From Theocolax elegans (taxonomy: Eukaryota > Arthropoda > Insecta > Hymenoptera > Cerocephalidae), in assembly GCA_026168455.1 (NCBI GenBank), contig CM047426.1, positions 58,687,812 to 58,751,811 on the forward strand: a DNA stretch of 64,000 bases, in the 5' to 3' direction. Each line of letters starts with the position of its first letter. The first letter of the stretch is position 1. The notes under the pieces are model-generated. The model saw nothing but the letters and a program-made list of their open reading frames with translations, searched no databases and had not been told where the DNA came from. Shown here piece by piece: positions 41,308 through 52,123 of the stretch. The translations under genes and the position numbers were made by a program.

Positions 41308-43805
41308 TTTCTAACGTAAACGCCGGGTGTACCGCAACCTCGACAGCGTTGATTCGGACATTCTGCTGCCCAATGGCCCACTTTATTGCAACTGTAGCAT
41401 GGCTCGTTCTGTTTGCGCGGATGATTGAAGATGATCGGCGCTTTCGAGTTCGAGTATTTATATTGGCTACTTGCTTGCTGATTTTGATTGTTTCGCTGCT
41501 GGTTTTGGCTGCTGGGGTTTTGGTGGTATTGGCTACTTGGATTTTGTTGATATTGGCTGCTGGGATTTTGTTGGTATTGTTTTTGCTTTTGCCAGTTGCT
41601 TCTGTTAGAATTATAATTTTGTTGCGCTTGTGCTCGTTGCTGATTAGCATTTTCATTCTTTACTGCATCGACATATTGCTTTTGCTGATTGTAATTCACC
41701 TTTGGGTCGTTTCGCTTTGGGAATGGCTGCTGGGTTTGTTTTGGTGAATTAAAATTTGATGCTGGAGTTGCTGGCTCAGGGTTTTGTAAAGCTTCCGGAT
41801 CTTTGGGTTTTGGCTCATTTGCTACTGCTGCTACTTTGCGCGACTTAGGCTGCGTGGGATCTACATAAGCAAATCTTTGTAGTCCTGAAATTGTGATTGG
41901 TGGAGGTGGGCTATATGCTTCATTCAGATAGCGTCTGGATTCCTCTTTCTTACCTAATCTTTGCAATTCGGTGAAGTCATTAAAGTGATGCCTTTCTATT
42001 CTCGCTCTATAACTTGGGTGCAGGTTTCTGTATGCTTGATCAAGTTGTTCTTGCAGTGAAATTGGTGGCTTAAAATGATCGAACATTCCTCTCAATTTTT
42101 GCAAGAATGTTGCTATATCTTCGTTAGCTCCTTGAGTTCTTAAGTCTGCAGTTCTACGTAAGCTTATTTGTGCATCTTCTACTCCGTATTGCAGTTTGAA
42201 AGCTTCAACGAAATCGCTAAACGTTCTCCAATTACATTTATCTCTCTTGAACCAGTCGTATGAATCCTCATCTAATACTGCTGGCAAGGAAAGCATTATT
42301 TCTTCTGCCGAGAAGCCGTGTGAGTCTTTGCATTCTTTTAAATTTTGTAAGAACGTTTCCGGATCGTTCTTCCTGTTGCCCTTAAATGATATATGCCATC
42401 TGTTAAAAATTTCCACCATTCTCTTTTCTCTGATGAATGTGGCATCGTCCAATCTTGTCGCTTGCAATCTATTTGTGCTGTTAAGGGTGGGTAAGGCGTT
42501 AAGGTCTGGCTGCTGCTGGTACTCGTATTGCTGCTGGCTATTATAATATCGCTGCTGGGGTTGGTGTAGAATAAGGTTTGGGTTTGTTCTTGGATTTGCT
42601 TGGGAAATGGGAGAATACGGAATTTCATACGTTTCATTATTTGCTGGCTGTGCTCGTGGAATATTGTAGGCCTCTCGATTTCGCTGCTGATTATGATATG
42701 GGTGTTCATCTTCCCAATGGACGCTTGGTAGATTTTTGTTAAACTCTCTTGGTCTTGGGTCGATCTGGCTCGGTGATTTTAGGTATCTTTGCTGCGTTGC
42801 TGGTGGTTGGCTTGTGGTGGGTGCTGTGGCGATGGGACGGAAGGCTGATTGCTGGATGCAGTGGGATTGACGGGGTTGGGAATTAATTAGGGAGCTACTG
42901 GTATATGTTGTGGTGGGTGCGGTATAGTGTGTAAACGGATTGCTCATTAGGTATGGGTTATTTGGCCGTGTAGGTGCTATTGTCTGTATGCTATAATGCG
43001 AGGTCGAATTAACTGCAAGTTGCGCTGTGGTTACATCGGGTAATGTACAAAAAATTTCTTCGTTTGGAGCATCGATTAAATTTGGACTCGTCGTTGGCAC
43101 TGGCGTCAGTGTGAGTCTGTAGGCTGTTGATTGGGCTTGTGGGTTGCTGGCTGTTTGTCTCCTTGGCTCTTCTTGGTTACTTGCATGTATATTATTCCGC
43201 TGTTGATTGTCTGCTTTATTTAAATTTGGGCTGCTACTTCGGTGTATTTCATTTCGCGTTGCTGATTGTTGCTCTTGTTGCGTTATTTCTTCCATTGAAA
43301 TCGGATCTTGATATGGGCCACGACTTTGTCCCGTTTCCAGTTCTCCGAATATCAACTGTCTGCGTGTTTGTTGGCTTCGTTGCGAGTTTTGGGAAATAGC
43401 TTGTGAGGATTGCGGAAATAAATTAGTGGCTTCTGATTGTGTGAGTGATAGGGACAAATCGTCGGGATTTATTTCTAATAACTGCTGGGCTTCTGCTTGT
43501 GCTAAGTCTATCTCAGCTTCTTCATCAAACCACATTTGATCTGATTGAGGGTCCCATTCGGCTGCAGAGTTTCCAAAATTACGCCTAATTTCGTAGCGGG
43601 CTACTCTGTCACGAATGATCGCAATGCTGCTATCCAAATTTAAAAATGCTGTACCTGCGTAGAAGACTACTCTTCCATCAGGTAAATTATTTACACATCG
43701 CCTAATTATTGGTGCGCCTTGAGCTGCACTTAGGGAATTTAATTTGCTACCTAATCTATAGTTTATGGACATTTTGATGGGCTCAATAACAATGTTTTGC
43801 TTCAA
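41253..43805 (-). CDS. gag: Gypsy gag polyprotein
   Basis: 850 residues, long for a Gypsy gag. The first ~450 residues are Gln/Asn/Ser/Pro-rich and low complexity. The capsid-type domain lies at about 455-630, with RWHISFKGNRKNDPETFLQN, LDEDSYDWFKR, TFLQKLRGMF and the helical region ending RARIERHHFNDF. A tandem NPSSQYQQ repeat follows near 780. The nucleocapsid ends the protein with CYSCNKVGHWAAEC and CRGCGTPGVYVRNCQRC. A second Met (MSINYRLG) lies 12 codons in and could be the start. The last codons contain the frameshift signal for pol. Confidence 0.92.
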   Translation of the reverse strand: MKQNIVIEPIKMSINYRLGSKLNSLSAAQGAPIIRRCVNNLPDGRVVFYAGTAFLNLDSSIAIIRDRVARYEIRRNFGNSAAEWDPQSDQMWFDEEAEIDLAQAEAQQLLEINPDDLSLSLTQSEATNLFPQSSQAISQNSQRSQQTRRQLIFGELETGQSRGPYQDPISMEEITQQEQQSATRNEIHRSSSPNLNKADNQQRNNIHASNQEEPRRQTASNPQAQSTAYRLTLTPVPTTSPNLIDAPNEEIFCTLPDVTTAQLAVNSTSHYSIQTIAPTRPNNPYLMSNPFTHYTAPTTTYTSSSLINSQPRQSHCIQQSAFRPIATAPTTSQPPATQQRYLKSPSQIDPRPREFNKNLPSVHWEDEHPYHNQQRNREAYNIPRAQPANNETYEIPYSPISQANPRTNPNLILHQPQQRYYNSQQQYEYQQQPDLNALPTLNSTNRLQATRLDDATFIREKRMVEIFNRWHISFKGNRKNDPETFLQNLKECKDSHGFSAEEIMLSLPAVLDEDSYDWFKRDKCNWRTFSDFVEAFKLQYGVEDAQISLRRTADLRTQGANEDIATFLQKLRGMFDHFKPPISLQEQLDQAYRNLHPSYRARIERHHFNDFTELQRLGKKEESRRYLNEAYSPPPPITISGLQRFAYVDPTQPKSRKVAAVANEPKPKDPEALQNPEPATPASNFNSPKQTQQPFPKRNDPKVNYNQQKQYVDAVKNENANQQRAQAQQNYNSNRSNWQKQKQYQQNPSSQYQQNPSSQYHQNPSSQNQQRNNQNQQASSQYKYSNSKAPIIFNHPRKQNEPCYSCNKVGHWAAECPNQRCRGCGTPGVYVRNCQRCNSNQAAGNFNQRR

Positions 43806-44949
43806 AGTAATAGCTCTTATTTAAATTGCTTAGCTCGATACTCACGTAAAAGGAGAGAGAAAAAAAATTATTTTTACTAAGTACTACTCAAAACAATCAG
43901 TATCAACTATATATTATGCACACAAAAAAATTTAATTTAATTAAATAAATTCCAAGCTGCGTTTTCAAGGTAAACTTGCAAAAGAGGGGAGAGGGAGAAA
44001 AAAATATATTCACAGCAATTTGAAACCAAAAAAAAATTATATAAGCACTTGCAGGAAATAATTAATTAACAATTAAAAATTGTGGTTGAGTAGGCTCTTA
44101 ATAAATGTAGAGAAAAAAATAATAATAAGGCTAGTTGATATGGCTATGATAGGCTATGTACACTTTAATGTGCGGGGAGAGGTTAAAGGAGAAGAAAAAA
44201 AATTATATGTTAATAGATGCTTTTAATAATGCAAAATTTATTGGTAATGTGCTGGTCTAAATGCAAAAAAAAACTCAATTTAATGTGTGAGAAGCAATTA
44301 GCTATTGAAAAGAATGCGCAAATAAATTTTATTAATTTATTAGTTTGGCTAAAGACGAGCAAAAAAAACGGTTAGTGGCGAAACCAAAGGAAGCAATAAT
44401 AATATAATAAACCAAGCAATAATAATATTATAATATCAGGTGCAATTGAATGTTATATCCCAAACAACAAAATTAATAAATGCAAATCATAGGCAATCAA
44501 AAATAATGTGCGGCCATATTTATATGTATATAGCTATGTGTGAAGGAACGCCTGTACACGTTATATATATATTTTCTATATGTACATGCACTTCATATAT
44601 ATATTCGCACTATTCAAAATTCTAATAAATAATAATTATGAATAGAAAATTATAAAAGCAGCACAAGAAAAAAACAAGCAATATGTTGCATGCAATGCTC
44701 AATAATGCGGGAAGAATTTACTTTAATTTCTCGACACGTTGTCGATTTTCCAAGATGGCCGTGCTCCTGACTTGCGTGTGTGTGTGCGCACTCACAAAGG
44801 CAAAAATGGCTACGCTCGTATGCTACGCTATATATTTATTTTAGTAGAATGGCTGCTTTTTATTTTCGCTAAGATTGGCTTCCGTGTTAAGCCGTTATAT
44901 AAAAAAACGAATGCACTTTAATTTCGCTCGATCCCAATAAGAAAATTTA
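43806..44949 (-). other. Leader of the Gypsy element
   Basis: A 1.1-kb AT-rich 5' leader between the primer site and gag. It holds several short A-runs and no long frame. Packaging or translation signals may lie here but cannot be recognised. Confidence 0.6.
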
Positions 44950-44962
44950 ACGTTGGGCGCCA
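44950..44962 (-). promoter_or_regulatory. Primer-binding site, tRNA-Lys
   Basis: The plus strand ACGTTGGGCGCCA equals the 3' end of insect tRNA-Lys(CUU) including CCA, as I remember it. It is one base from the 5' LTR, as expected for Gypsy elements. Confidence 0.85.
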
Positions 44963-44963
44963 A

Positions 44964-46485
44964 TGTCACACCGCACTGGGGATCAGGGTGCGGGTGATGA
45001 AATTAATATCACGGATAAAATAACAGAGAGTTTATTCTATGATATAAATTAGATACACGGTTGCCAGTCGTGCTCGCGGCTAAATATTAACGGCTGCTAA
45101 TTATTATACTAACGCTTAATTAATTATAACGGCGTGGGACTCGATATTTGGCTCAGTGAAATTTCACGCGCGGCGATATAGCTGCTGCTCGATCGAATAC
45201 CCGCTCGATCGACAAAAATGGCGACGCCGGCCACGTGTGCGAATACGCAAAAAGGGGAAGTGCGGCACACACACCTTACGAGGAGAGGAACACGATAGGG
45301 ATAGCACTTTGCACCAACCTTATACAGGTGATTCCTCGCTCTCAATTGCTCTCAATTGCACCCGGTGCACGCTCTTCGGACTCTTAATATTGTACGGGAA
45401 ACGGTCGATCGGCTCACGAAAAAATCTCTCAAAGGCAACCTCGCTGCGTCTCGTCACGGCCGAGTTCCCGAGCTCTCTGTGTGCTTCGTCCTGCGAGAGC
45501 GCCGCGCGCATGCGTCGCGACCGTCTCCGCGCAGTGCGAGCGCGGCCTTACAGCGAGAGCGGCTTGATGTTGTTGTTAGTGTTCTGCTAAGCGGTTCGAG
45601 TGAGACGACGACGACGACGACGACTGGCGACGGCGAGGCTGCTATTTGGTAATTATAACCTCGTTCCTAATTAATTATCGGCTAATCAATCCGTGGTTTT
45701 ATTTCCAGATGGACGACGAGCCTTACTGCCTTGGTTGACGGGTCGTAGCTGCTTGGTGGGTGCACATACGTGTCGCTATCTCCGTCTCTCTCTACTTCGT
45801 GGCTTCTTGGCTGCTGAGACGTCTCTTCACGACGTCGGCTCCGGAGGCTGTTCCTCGGTTCTACGGCGCGGCTGCTATAATACGGTAAGGAGTCACTTGA
45901 CAGGTGCCTTGTTATTTCGTTAGTATATGTGAGCAATGTTTATGCTCACATAACCTCTAACCCTGGTTCCTATACACCTCTACTCCTGTACACAGTCTTG
46001 TGTACTCCTACCTGCTCCTTAGTCTTAAAAACATACTCATGATTATGCTTTACAGGTTGATCTCCCTGTACGAGTCCGTTGCTGTTGGATGGCTCCCTTT
46101 GGCTTGAGGCTATTACGGATATGCTGTTATCATTGCTGCAACAGCCGTCTCCTTGGTATTTTGGACCTTGATGCCCTATCCATGCTCTTATGCTGCCTTC
46201 GCACTCAGCTGATGTCTCCAGGCTCTTCGAGTGCTGTTCGCCCTGCATGTAGCCTCTTGGTGGCTACTGGTTTCCTCGACTCATGTGTGTGCTGGCTCCG
46301 CTTCTGCTCCAGGGTGTAGCTTCTTCGGTTTTAGTGGGGTTATCTTTTTATATAGGTAGCTAGGGATATGTGTGCTCGGTGTTAGGCTTCTTTCTATACG
46401 GTTTAGGTAGGTAATTTGGGTAATAGGTAGGTAGGAATGTGTGTGTGCTCGCTTGCACCATGATAGGCACACTTGCCTTGTCACA
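44964..46485 (-). repeat. 5' LTR of the Gypsy element
   Basis: 1,522 bp. In element orientation TATATAAAA at 46354-46346 lies ~130 bases inside the LTR and is the best promoter candidate. It is identical to the other LTR apart from two substitutions seen. Confidence 0.95.
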
Positions 46486-47485
46486 GTATTTAAATGAGTA
46501 ACAAAGAAATTTATAGAATAAGCAATTTTGAAATAGGTGTACAATGTAATTTCTTTAAATTGTTTTAAAATATTTTGTAATTGATGTCATAGATTAACTA
46601 AAGAAAAATGTCCACGTGCTAGAACTTTATAAAGAAGGGAAAGGGGGTGTATAAAGTTATAAAATTACTTTATAATAAAAATTATAAAATTACGTAAAGG
46701 GTACATTTTTAAAGTGAGAAAAAAAATTTTTAAAAATAAGTAGAACAATCAAGTTTTTATCCTCCTTTCAGTAGTATAACTTACCCTGTTGAAAAGACCT
46801 TATAAAATCCGATAAAATAATGGCACATTGAATCGGGGTGCCGATAAAAATTTTATAGTAATATATCGGGCGATTTCTTTTTTATCGGTACCTATAATGA
46901 AATCCTCACAGCTACGAATCACAAGTTCCGAAATTTAGTTTTTATAAGTTTTACCTGGTAAAAGATATATCAGTTTCTATGAGACTAATAAATTTATAGG
47001 CTTTTATAGAGATATGCTCATTTAATTATTTATAGAAATCTATTCACTTTACCAATATGAATTCAGAATCGGCATATATCGTAATAAATTGATTGAAAAA
47101 TGATAAGCCTATATAGATGTTTTACTACATGAATTACACAAGTGCATCCAAGAAAATATTAATCGGGTTCTATAATAAAATAAATGACTATAAAAAGATT
47201 ATAGTTCATACACATTTCCCGATAAAAAATTTAATAAGCTCTTATCATGGAAATACTGTATATGTTTATATCTTTTTTTGCTTTCTAATAGTAGGTTTAT
47301 AATTCGAGTCTATAAGGAATTCCGGGTGCAAAAACCTCATACCATACTATACAATAAATGTTTATAGTATTTTATAAGATAAACCTCACAAAAGAAAAAA
47401 ACATTTTATAGTACAATATGATGAACAACAAAATAAATGGGCGGTTCGTTTACCGGATCGTATGAGCTGAGACATCCATAAATAC

Positions 47486-48230
47486 AATCTTAATCAAATC
47501 GCTAATCGCGTTCAACCAGGCAATTCCGTATTTATTATTTATAACAAATAGGCATGTATCGGGTTTTCGAGTATTAGACGTATTCGTGTGCATTGAATTA
47601 ATAAGGTTCTATAAGGCTTTCCACTATATTGTCCACTAACAGCTATCGGTGTCTACCGTTAAATTCCATAATTTTCAACCAACCAATACAGTTCTTCTAT
47701 AAGGTTTTACGAGGATCGACGCATGTATTAGGCATACGACCTATCGGGTACTAACGGCTGCGCCAGCAATAACAAATCTTAATCAAATCGCTAATCGCAT
47801 TCTAGCAGGCAATTCCATATTTATTATTTATAACAAATAGGCATGTATCGGGTTTTCAAGTATTTGACGCATTCGTGTGCATTGAATTAATAAGGTTCTA
47901 TAAGGCTTTTTACTATATTGTCCACTAACAGCTATCGGTGTCTGCGGTTAAATTCCATAATTTTAAACCAACCAATACAGTTCTTTTATAAGGTTTTACG
48001 AGGATCGACGCATGTATTGGGCATACGACCTATCCGTTACTACCGGCTGCGTTAGTAATAACAAATCTTAATCAAATTGCTAATCCCATTCTACCAGGCA
48101 ATTCCGTATTTATTATTTATACCAAATAGGCATGTATCCGGTTTTCGAAAGTTTGACGTCTTTATAAGGTTTTACGAGGTTCGACGCATGTAAGGGACAG
48201 ACGGCCTATCGGGTTGTATCGGCTGCGCCA
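47486..48230 (+). repeat. Tandem repeat, ~290-base unit, left subterminal
   Basis: ATCTTAATCAAATCGCTAAT starts copies at ~47487 and ~47777, and a diverged, shortened one at ~48066. Each runs through AATAGGCATGTATCGGGTTT to CGACGCATGTA. Confidence 0.85.
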
Positions 48231-48635
48231 ACAATAATACGAATTACATAAGTATACTTAACACAGCGATACTCGTGTGACACTTTCATGTATTCTTAGT
48301 TTTGTAACCTTTAGTTATAAATGTTTTTCATTGTTATTCTTCATGCATATAAGATAGAAGTATCTATGATATACTACTAATAAACATGAAAGAAATATTA
48401 AATTTACTTTATATAAACTTATCCAATATAATAATTCTTTTCTTTTCAGGCATCAAATCCAACTCAATTACATGTTAATTTTCAGTATATTTTCAAATAC
48501 AAAGAATATTCTTCCTCCAAGGACAAAACAGATCTGGAAAACAAATAATTTTAATTCAATTTGAATGTGCTCTCAATTATAAATCTAATTAATAGCAATA
48601 ATTAATAGCTCTGAGTGTGTAATATTTTACATATA

Positions 48636-48637
<2 letters not shown>

Positions 48638-48676
<39 letters not shown>
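48638..48676. repeat. (AT)n microsatellite
   Basis: About eighteen AT dinucleotides in the AT-rich centre of the large element. Confidence 0.9.
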
Positions 48677-48677
<1 letters not shown>

Positions 48678-49145
48678 ACAGTTGCATGTAATCTTAATTT
48701 TGAATTATTTAGTTATAAATATTTTTTATTGTTAATCTTCATGCAAGTAAAGGTAAAAGTTTTCTATTATAAAGCTACTAATGAAAATCAAAGAATTATT
48801 AAATTTTTTTTATATAAACTTATCTAATATAATAATTCTTATACGATTCACTGATTCAAGTAAACTCTGTAAAATAATTCAGAATGTGTAACGGCATTTA
48901 TATGTATTCTTTCATTAGTATACTCTTGTATAAAAGTTTATTCTTCATTATTTTTTAAAAATAAAAAAAATATTAACAGAACTTTTAGAACAAATATTTC
49001 AATATTCAATATTCCTATATATTTAACTACTTTAATAATGGTTATAGAAATAACTGTCAGACTCGAGTGGCACTTGCAGGTATTCTTAATGTTGTGCCCT
49101 TTAATTATAAATATTTTTCAATGTTATTCTTCATGAAAGTAAAGA

Positions 49146-49765
49146 TAGTGGATTTCTTCAGAAAGAGCTAAGAAAAGCTTATAAATTTTATAATTAATTT
49201 ATAATATGCAGATTTTGGACTCTGTTAATAGTTAGTCAGAATTTATAACTTTTATTAACTCTTCTTAGCTTTTGCTAGATTTTATTAGCAGTTAGGTTTT
49301 TTTTCAAAAGTAAAAGAAATGTGCGAGTTTAAAAAAGCTAATAACTACTAATAGCTTTTTTAAATTATTATATACAGTAAATAAGTATTTAGAATTTTTA
49401 TGAATATTTACCAATAGCAATCTTTTATTAATAGCTTTTGTTTTTTTGCACACCTCACTTAGAAACAGCTAAAAACAGTTAAATATAGGAAAATGCAACA
49501 GTTACTATTAGTGTCATTTTATCGTTTTTCACGATATTTTCGAAATACAAAAATCTAATAAAACCTAATAAAGCTTAGAAATATTTACGAAATTTTAAAA
49601 ACAATTAAAAAAATCTTATAAACATCACCAAATTTTTTAAACTATTACTACAGTCCAAAATCCGCACTTTATAAAGTGTTATGAAAATATAATAAAAGCT
49701 AATAACTTTTATTAACTATTTATAAACATTATTCGCATATGATTATTTCCGCTAGGGAAAGAAAT
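49146..49765. mobile_element. Inverted-repeat element nested in the 4.5-kb element
   Basis: GATTTTGGACT near 49210 and its reverse complement near 49655 mark the arms. The outer end TTTCCGCTAGGGA at ~49756 also terminates the element ending at 59843, so the two share end sequence. The interior is AT-rich with repeated CTAATAA words. Confidence 0.5.
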
Positions 49766-50039
49766 ATTAAATTTAATTTTCAATAAAGTAATTCAATTTT
49801 GTTAATCTTTAATATGATTCCATGATTCATGTTAACATTTAAAATAATTCAGAATTTGTTACAGAATTGTAATAAAGTTTATACTTCATTATTTTTCTAA
49901 TATGAAAACATATTAACCTATTTTTAGAAAAAATATTTCAATTATCCAATATTCCTATGTGTTCTTAGTAACACCAAAGCCACTTGAGAAATACAAATTT
50001 CGCGCCAAAAATGTAATCGACTATTCCGTGTTTATTGTA

Positions 50040-50620
50040 ATACTAAACCGCTCATTTATGTGACAATACTGATTAAACCCTATAAACGAACCACATAGGT
50101 TGCTTGACAATATTAGAATATACCGGTAGATTCGGATAAATAATGCTCGCCTTTATAGTGAAATGTCCTATTCAACCCGATAAATTGCAATCATGAAACA
50201 TCTTTTATTATTTGAAATCCAGATACATGCCTATTCGTTGTAAATAGAAAATACAGCAATACCTCATAAAATACGATAAACGATTCAATAGCGGTTGCTT
50301 CTACGACAGGCGTAACCGATAAGATCCTGTAATCAAACCGCTGATTTATGTGACAATACTGATTAAACCCTATAAACGAACCACATAGGTTACTTGACAA
50401 TATTAGAATATACCGGTCGATTCGGATAAATAATGCTCGACTTTATAGTGATATGTCCTATTCAACCCGATAAATTGCAATCATGAAAAATCTTTAATTA
50501 TTTGAAATCCAGATACATGCCTATTCGTTGTAAATAGAAAATACAGTAATACCTCATAAAATACGATAAACGATTCAATAGCGGTTACTTTTTGACTGGC
50601 AAAGCTAGGTACGATGCGTT
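50040..50620 (-). repeat. Tandem repeat, ~290-base unit, right subterminal
   Basis: TTTATGTGACAATACTGATT starts at ~50055 and ~50344, with two nearly identical copies. In reverse complement it shares GAATAGGCATGTATC and surrounding sequence with the left array, so the two arrays form a diverged inverted pair. Confidence 0.85.
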
Positions 50621-51443
50621 AGGCAAGCCGCCCATTTCATGCGTCGATCGTCATAAATCCGTATAAAGATACCAGGTAAGTTGTTATATAATATTGAAAT
50701 ATACTGGTAAGGTCATATAGCCGTTACTTGGCGTTATTGTGAAACGCCCTATTTAACCTTATATTTTTGTATGCTCTATAAGACAATAACTGTTAAAATC
50801 CCGATAGAAATCCACTTGTTAAGAATATATCATTTTGTATTACCTGAAATAGAACTATAGATAATTCATTCATGTTCGGGTTTTTCATTATAAAATACTA
50901 TAAGCTTTAGAGTGAAAAAGCATTGATATATAAGTACGTGAAATGTGGCAAATCCTTATAATGCCCGGTAAATATAAATATTTAAATATAAATGTGTACC
51001 CGATATACTCCGATAAACTATTTTATGCTCTTTTATGTTACACGTTTATTCCTATAAAACCTTATAAACAAATTTATTTTTATCGCATTTTATGAGGTGT
51101 TCATTATGAAGCCTATAGTTATAAGCTTATTCTTTCCGATTCGTATTAAATAATGTATATATACACTTATAGCATTCTATCGCAAACTCCGGGTGCAAAA
51201 GCCACATGAAGTACGATAAAAAAATTTTTTTTATAGTTTTATATGAGGTTTTTTCAACAGAGTAAAAAACACTAAATTTTGAATGTGTTTTTTTACACAA
51301 AGTTTAATTCAATTGAATTTACAGTTGAAAAAGTCTCTCATACGTCTGACTTCACAGCAGGTAAGGTTCCATGCCACGTTGGTAGATTAAATTCAGGTTA
51401 TTGAAAAAAAGAAATGACATCTGTACATGATATTTGGGTTTAA

Positions 51444-52076
51444 GGGGAGGTCGTAACAGAGAAACCTGTCAATCAAATATGTCACTGTTTTAGTGCGTAA
51501 ATGGAAATTTGTATTCTGCACTATTCTCCTCTTTTGATGGATCAAATTACTCCAAATTTGGCACACATCATTAATTTGGTCAGGAGAATAGCGCTCTGGT
51601 TTTAATTTAATCGAAAAATTTCGTATTATTATTATTTACCGTAAATTATCTGACCATCGTATGAGATGCAGTTTAATTACGGTTCTTCACTAATTTTTGC
51701 TTCTACGCTATGTCATGATACAAAATTTTACCAGAACAATCGTAATAAAGTATAGAATGGCGCTCTGGTAAGATTTTGTATAAAAAATTATGCAAAACAG
51801 CTAAAATTAGTTTGCAAATAATAAACAGTTTTGCAGGTTATCTGCGAAACATATAAGTTTTTTTATTTTGCCTAATGGTGGCGCTGTGTAATATTCTTAT
51901 AGGCCTCGATCTGTCGAATCGATCGGTTAGCTATTAGACACACATGCGGTGTGCCTTACCTATTGTTATGTATATTACTACATATTATATGATACTATAA
52001 TTATTTTTTTCATAACCTCAAATTGTCAAATCTGTCAAATCTGTTAACCCATCAATCAGTTTTGTACGACCTCCCC
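51444..52076. mobile_element. MITE, 633 bp, TTAA target duplication
   Basis: The ends are GGGGAGGTCGTA and its inverse, TACGACCTCCCC, with TTAA on both sides (51440-51443 and 52077-52080). TTAA duplication is used by piggyBac and Kolobok transposons. The interior is non-coding with two GGCGCTCTGG words. Confidence 0.85.
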
Positions 52077-52123
52077 TTAAAGCGCATAAAAGCGTTGTAT
52101 TATTTACATGGTAAATAGCAAAC

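Larger units (their letters stand above)
34704..46485 (-). mobile_element. Complete Ty3/Gypsy-type LTR retrotransposon, 11.8 kb, three ORFs
   Basis: It is bounded by LTRs at 34704-36225 and 44964-46485 (offset exactly 10,260) and flanked by a GTAT duplication (34700-34703 and 46486-46489). On the minus strand the order is 5' LTR, tRNA-Lys primer site, ~1.1 kb leader, gag, pol (-1 frame), ORF3, ~0.64 kb AT-rich 3' region, polypurine tract and 3' LTR. RT-RNaseH-integrase order places it in Ty3/Gypsy. All three ORFs are open, and the LTRs are nearly identical, so the insertion is recent and may be competent. Confidence 0.95.
46781..51266. mobile_element. Large non-autonomous inverted-repeat element, ~4.5 kb
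   Basis: The ends match inverted: left TTACCCTGTTGAAAAGACCT, right TTTACTCTGTTGAAAAAACC (reverse complement). Subterminal tandem repeats of ~290 bases lie on both sides in inverted orientation. Short words such as TATAAGGTTTTA and ATGCCTATT recur throughout. No transposase ORF was found. The superfamily is unassigned, and a target duplication could not be fixed. Confidence 0.65.
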
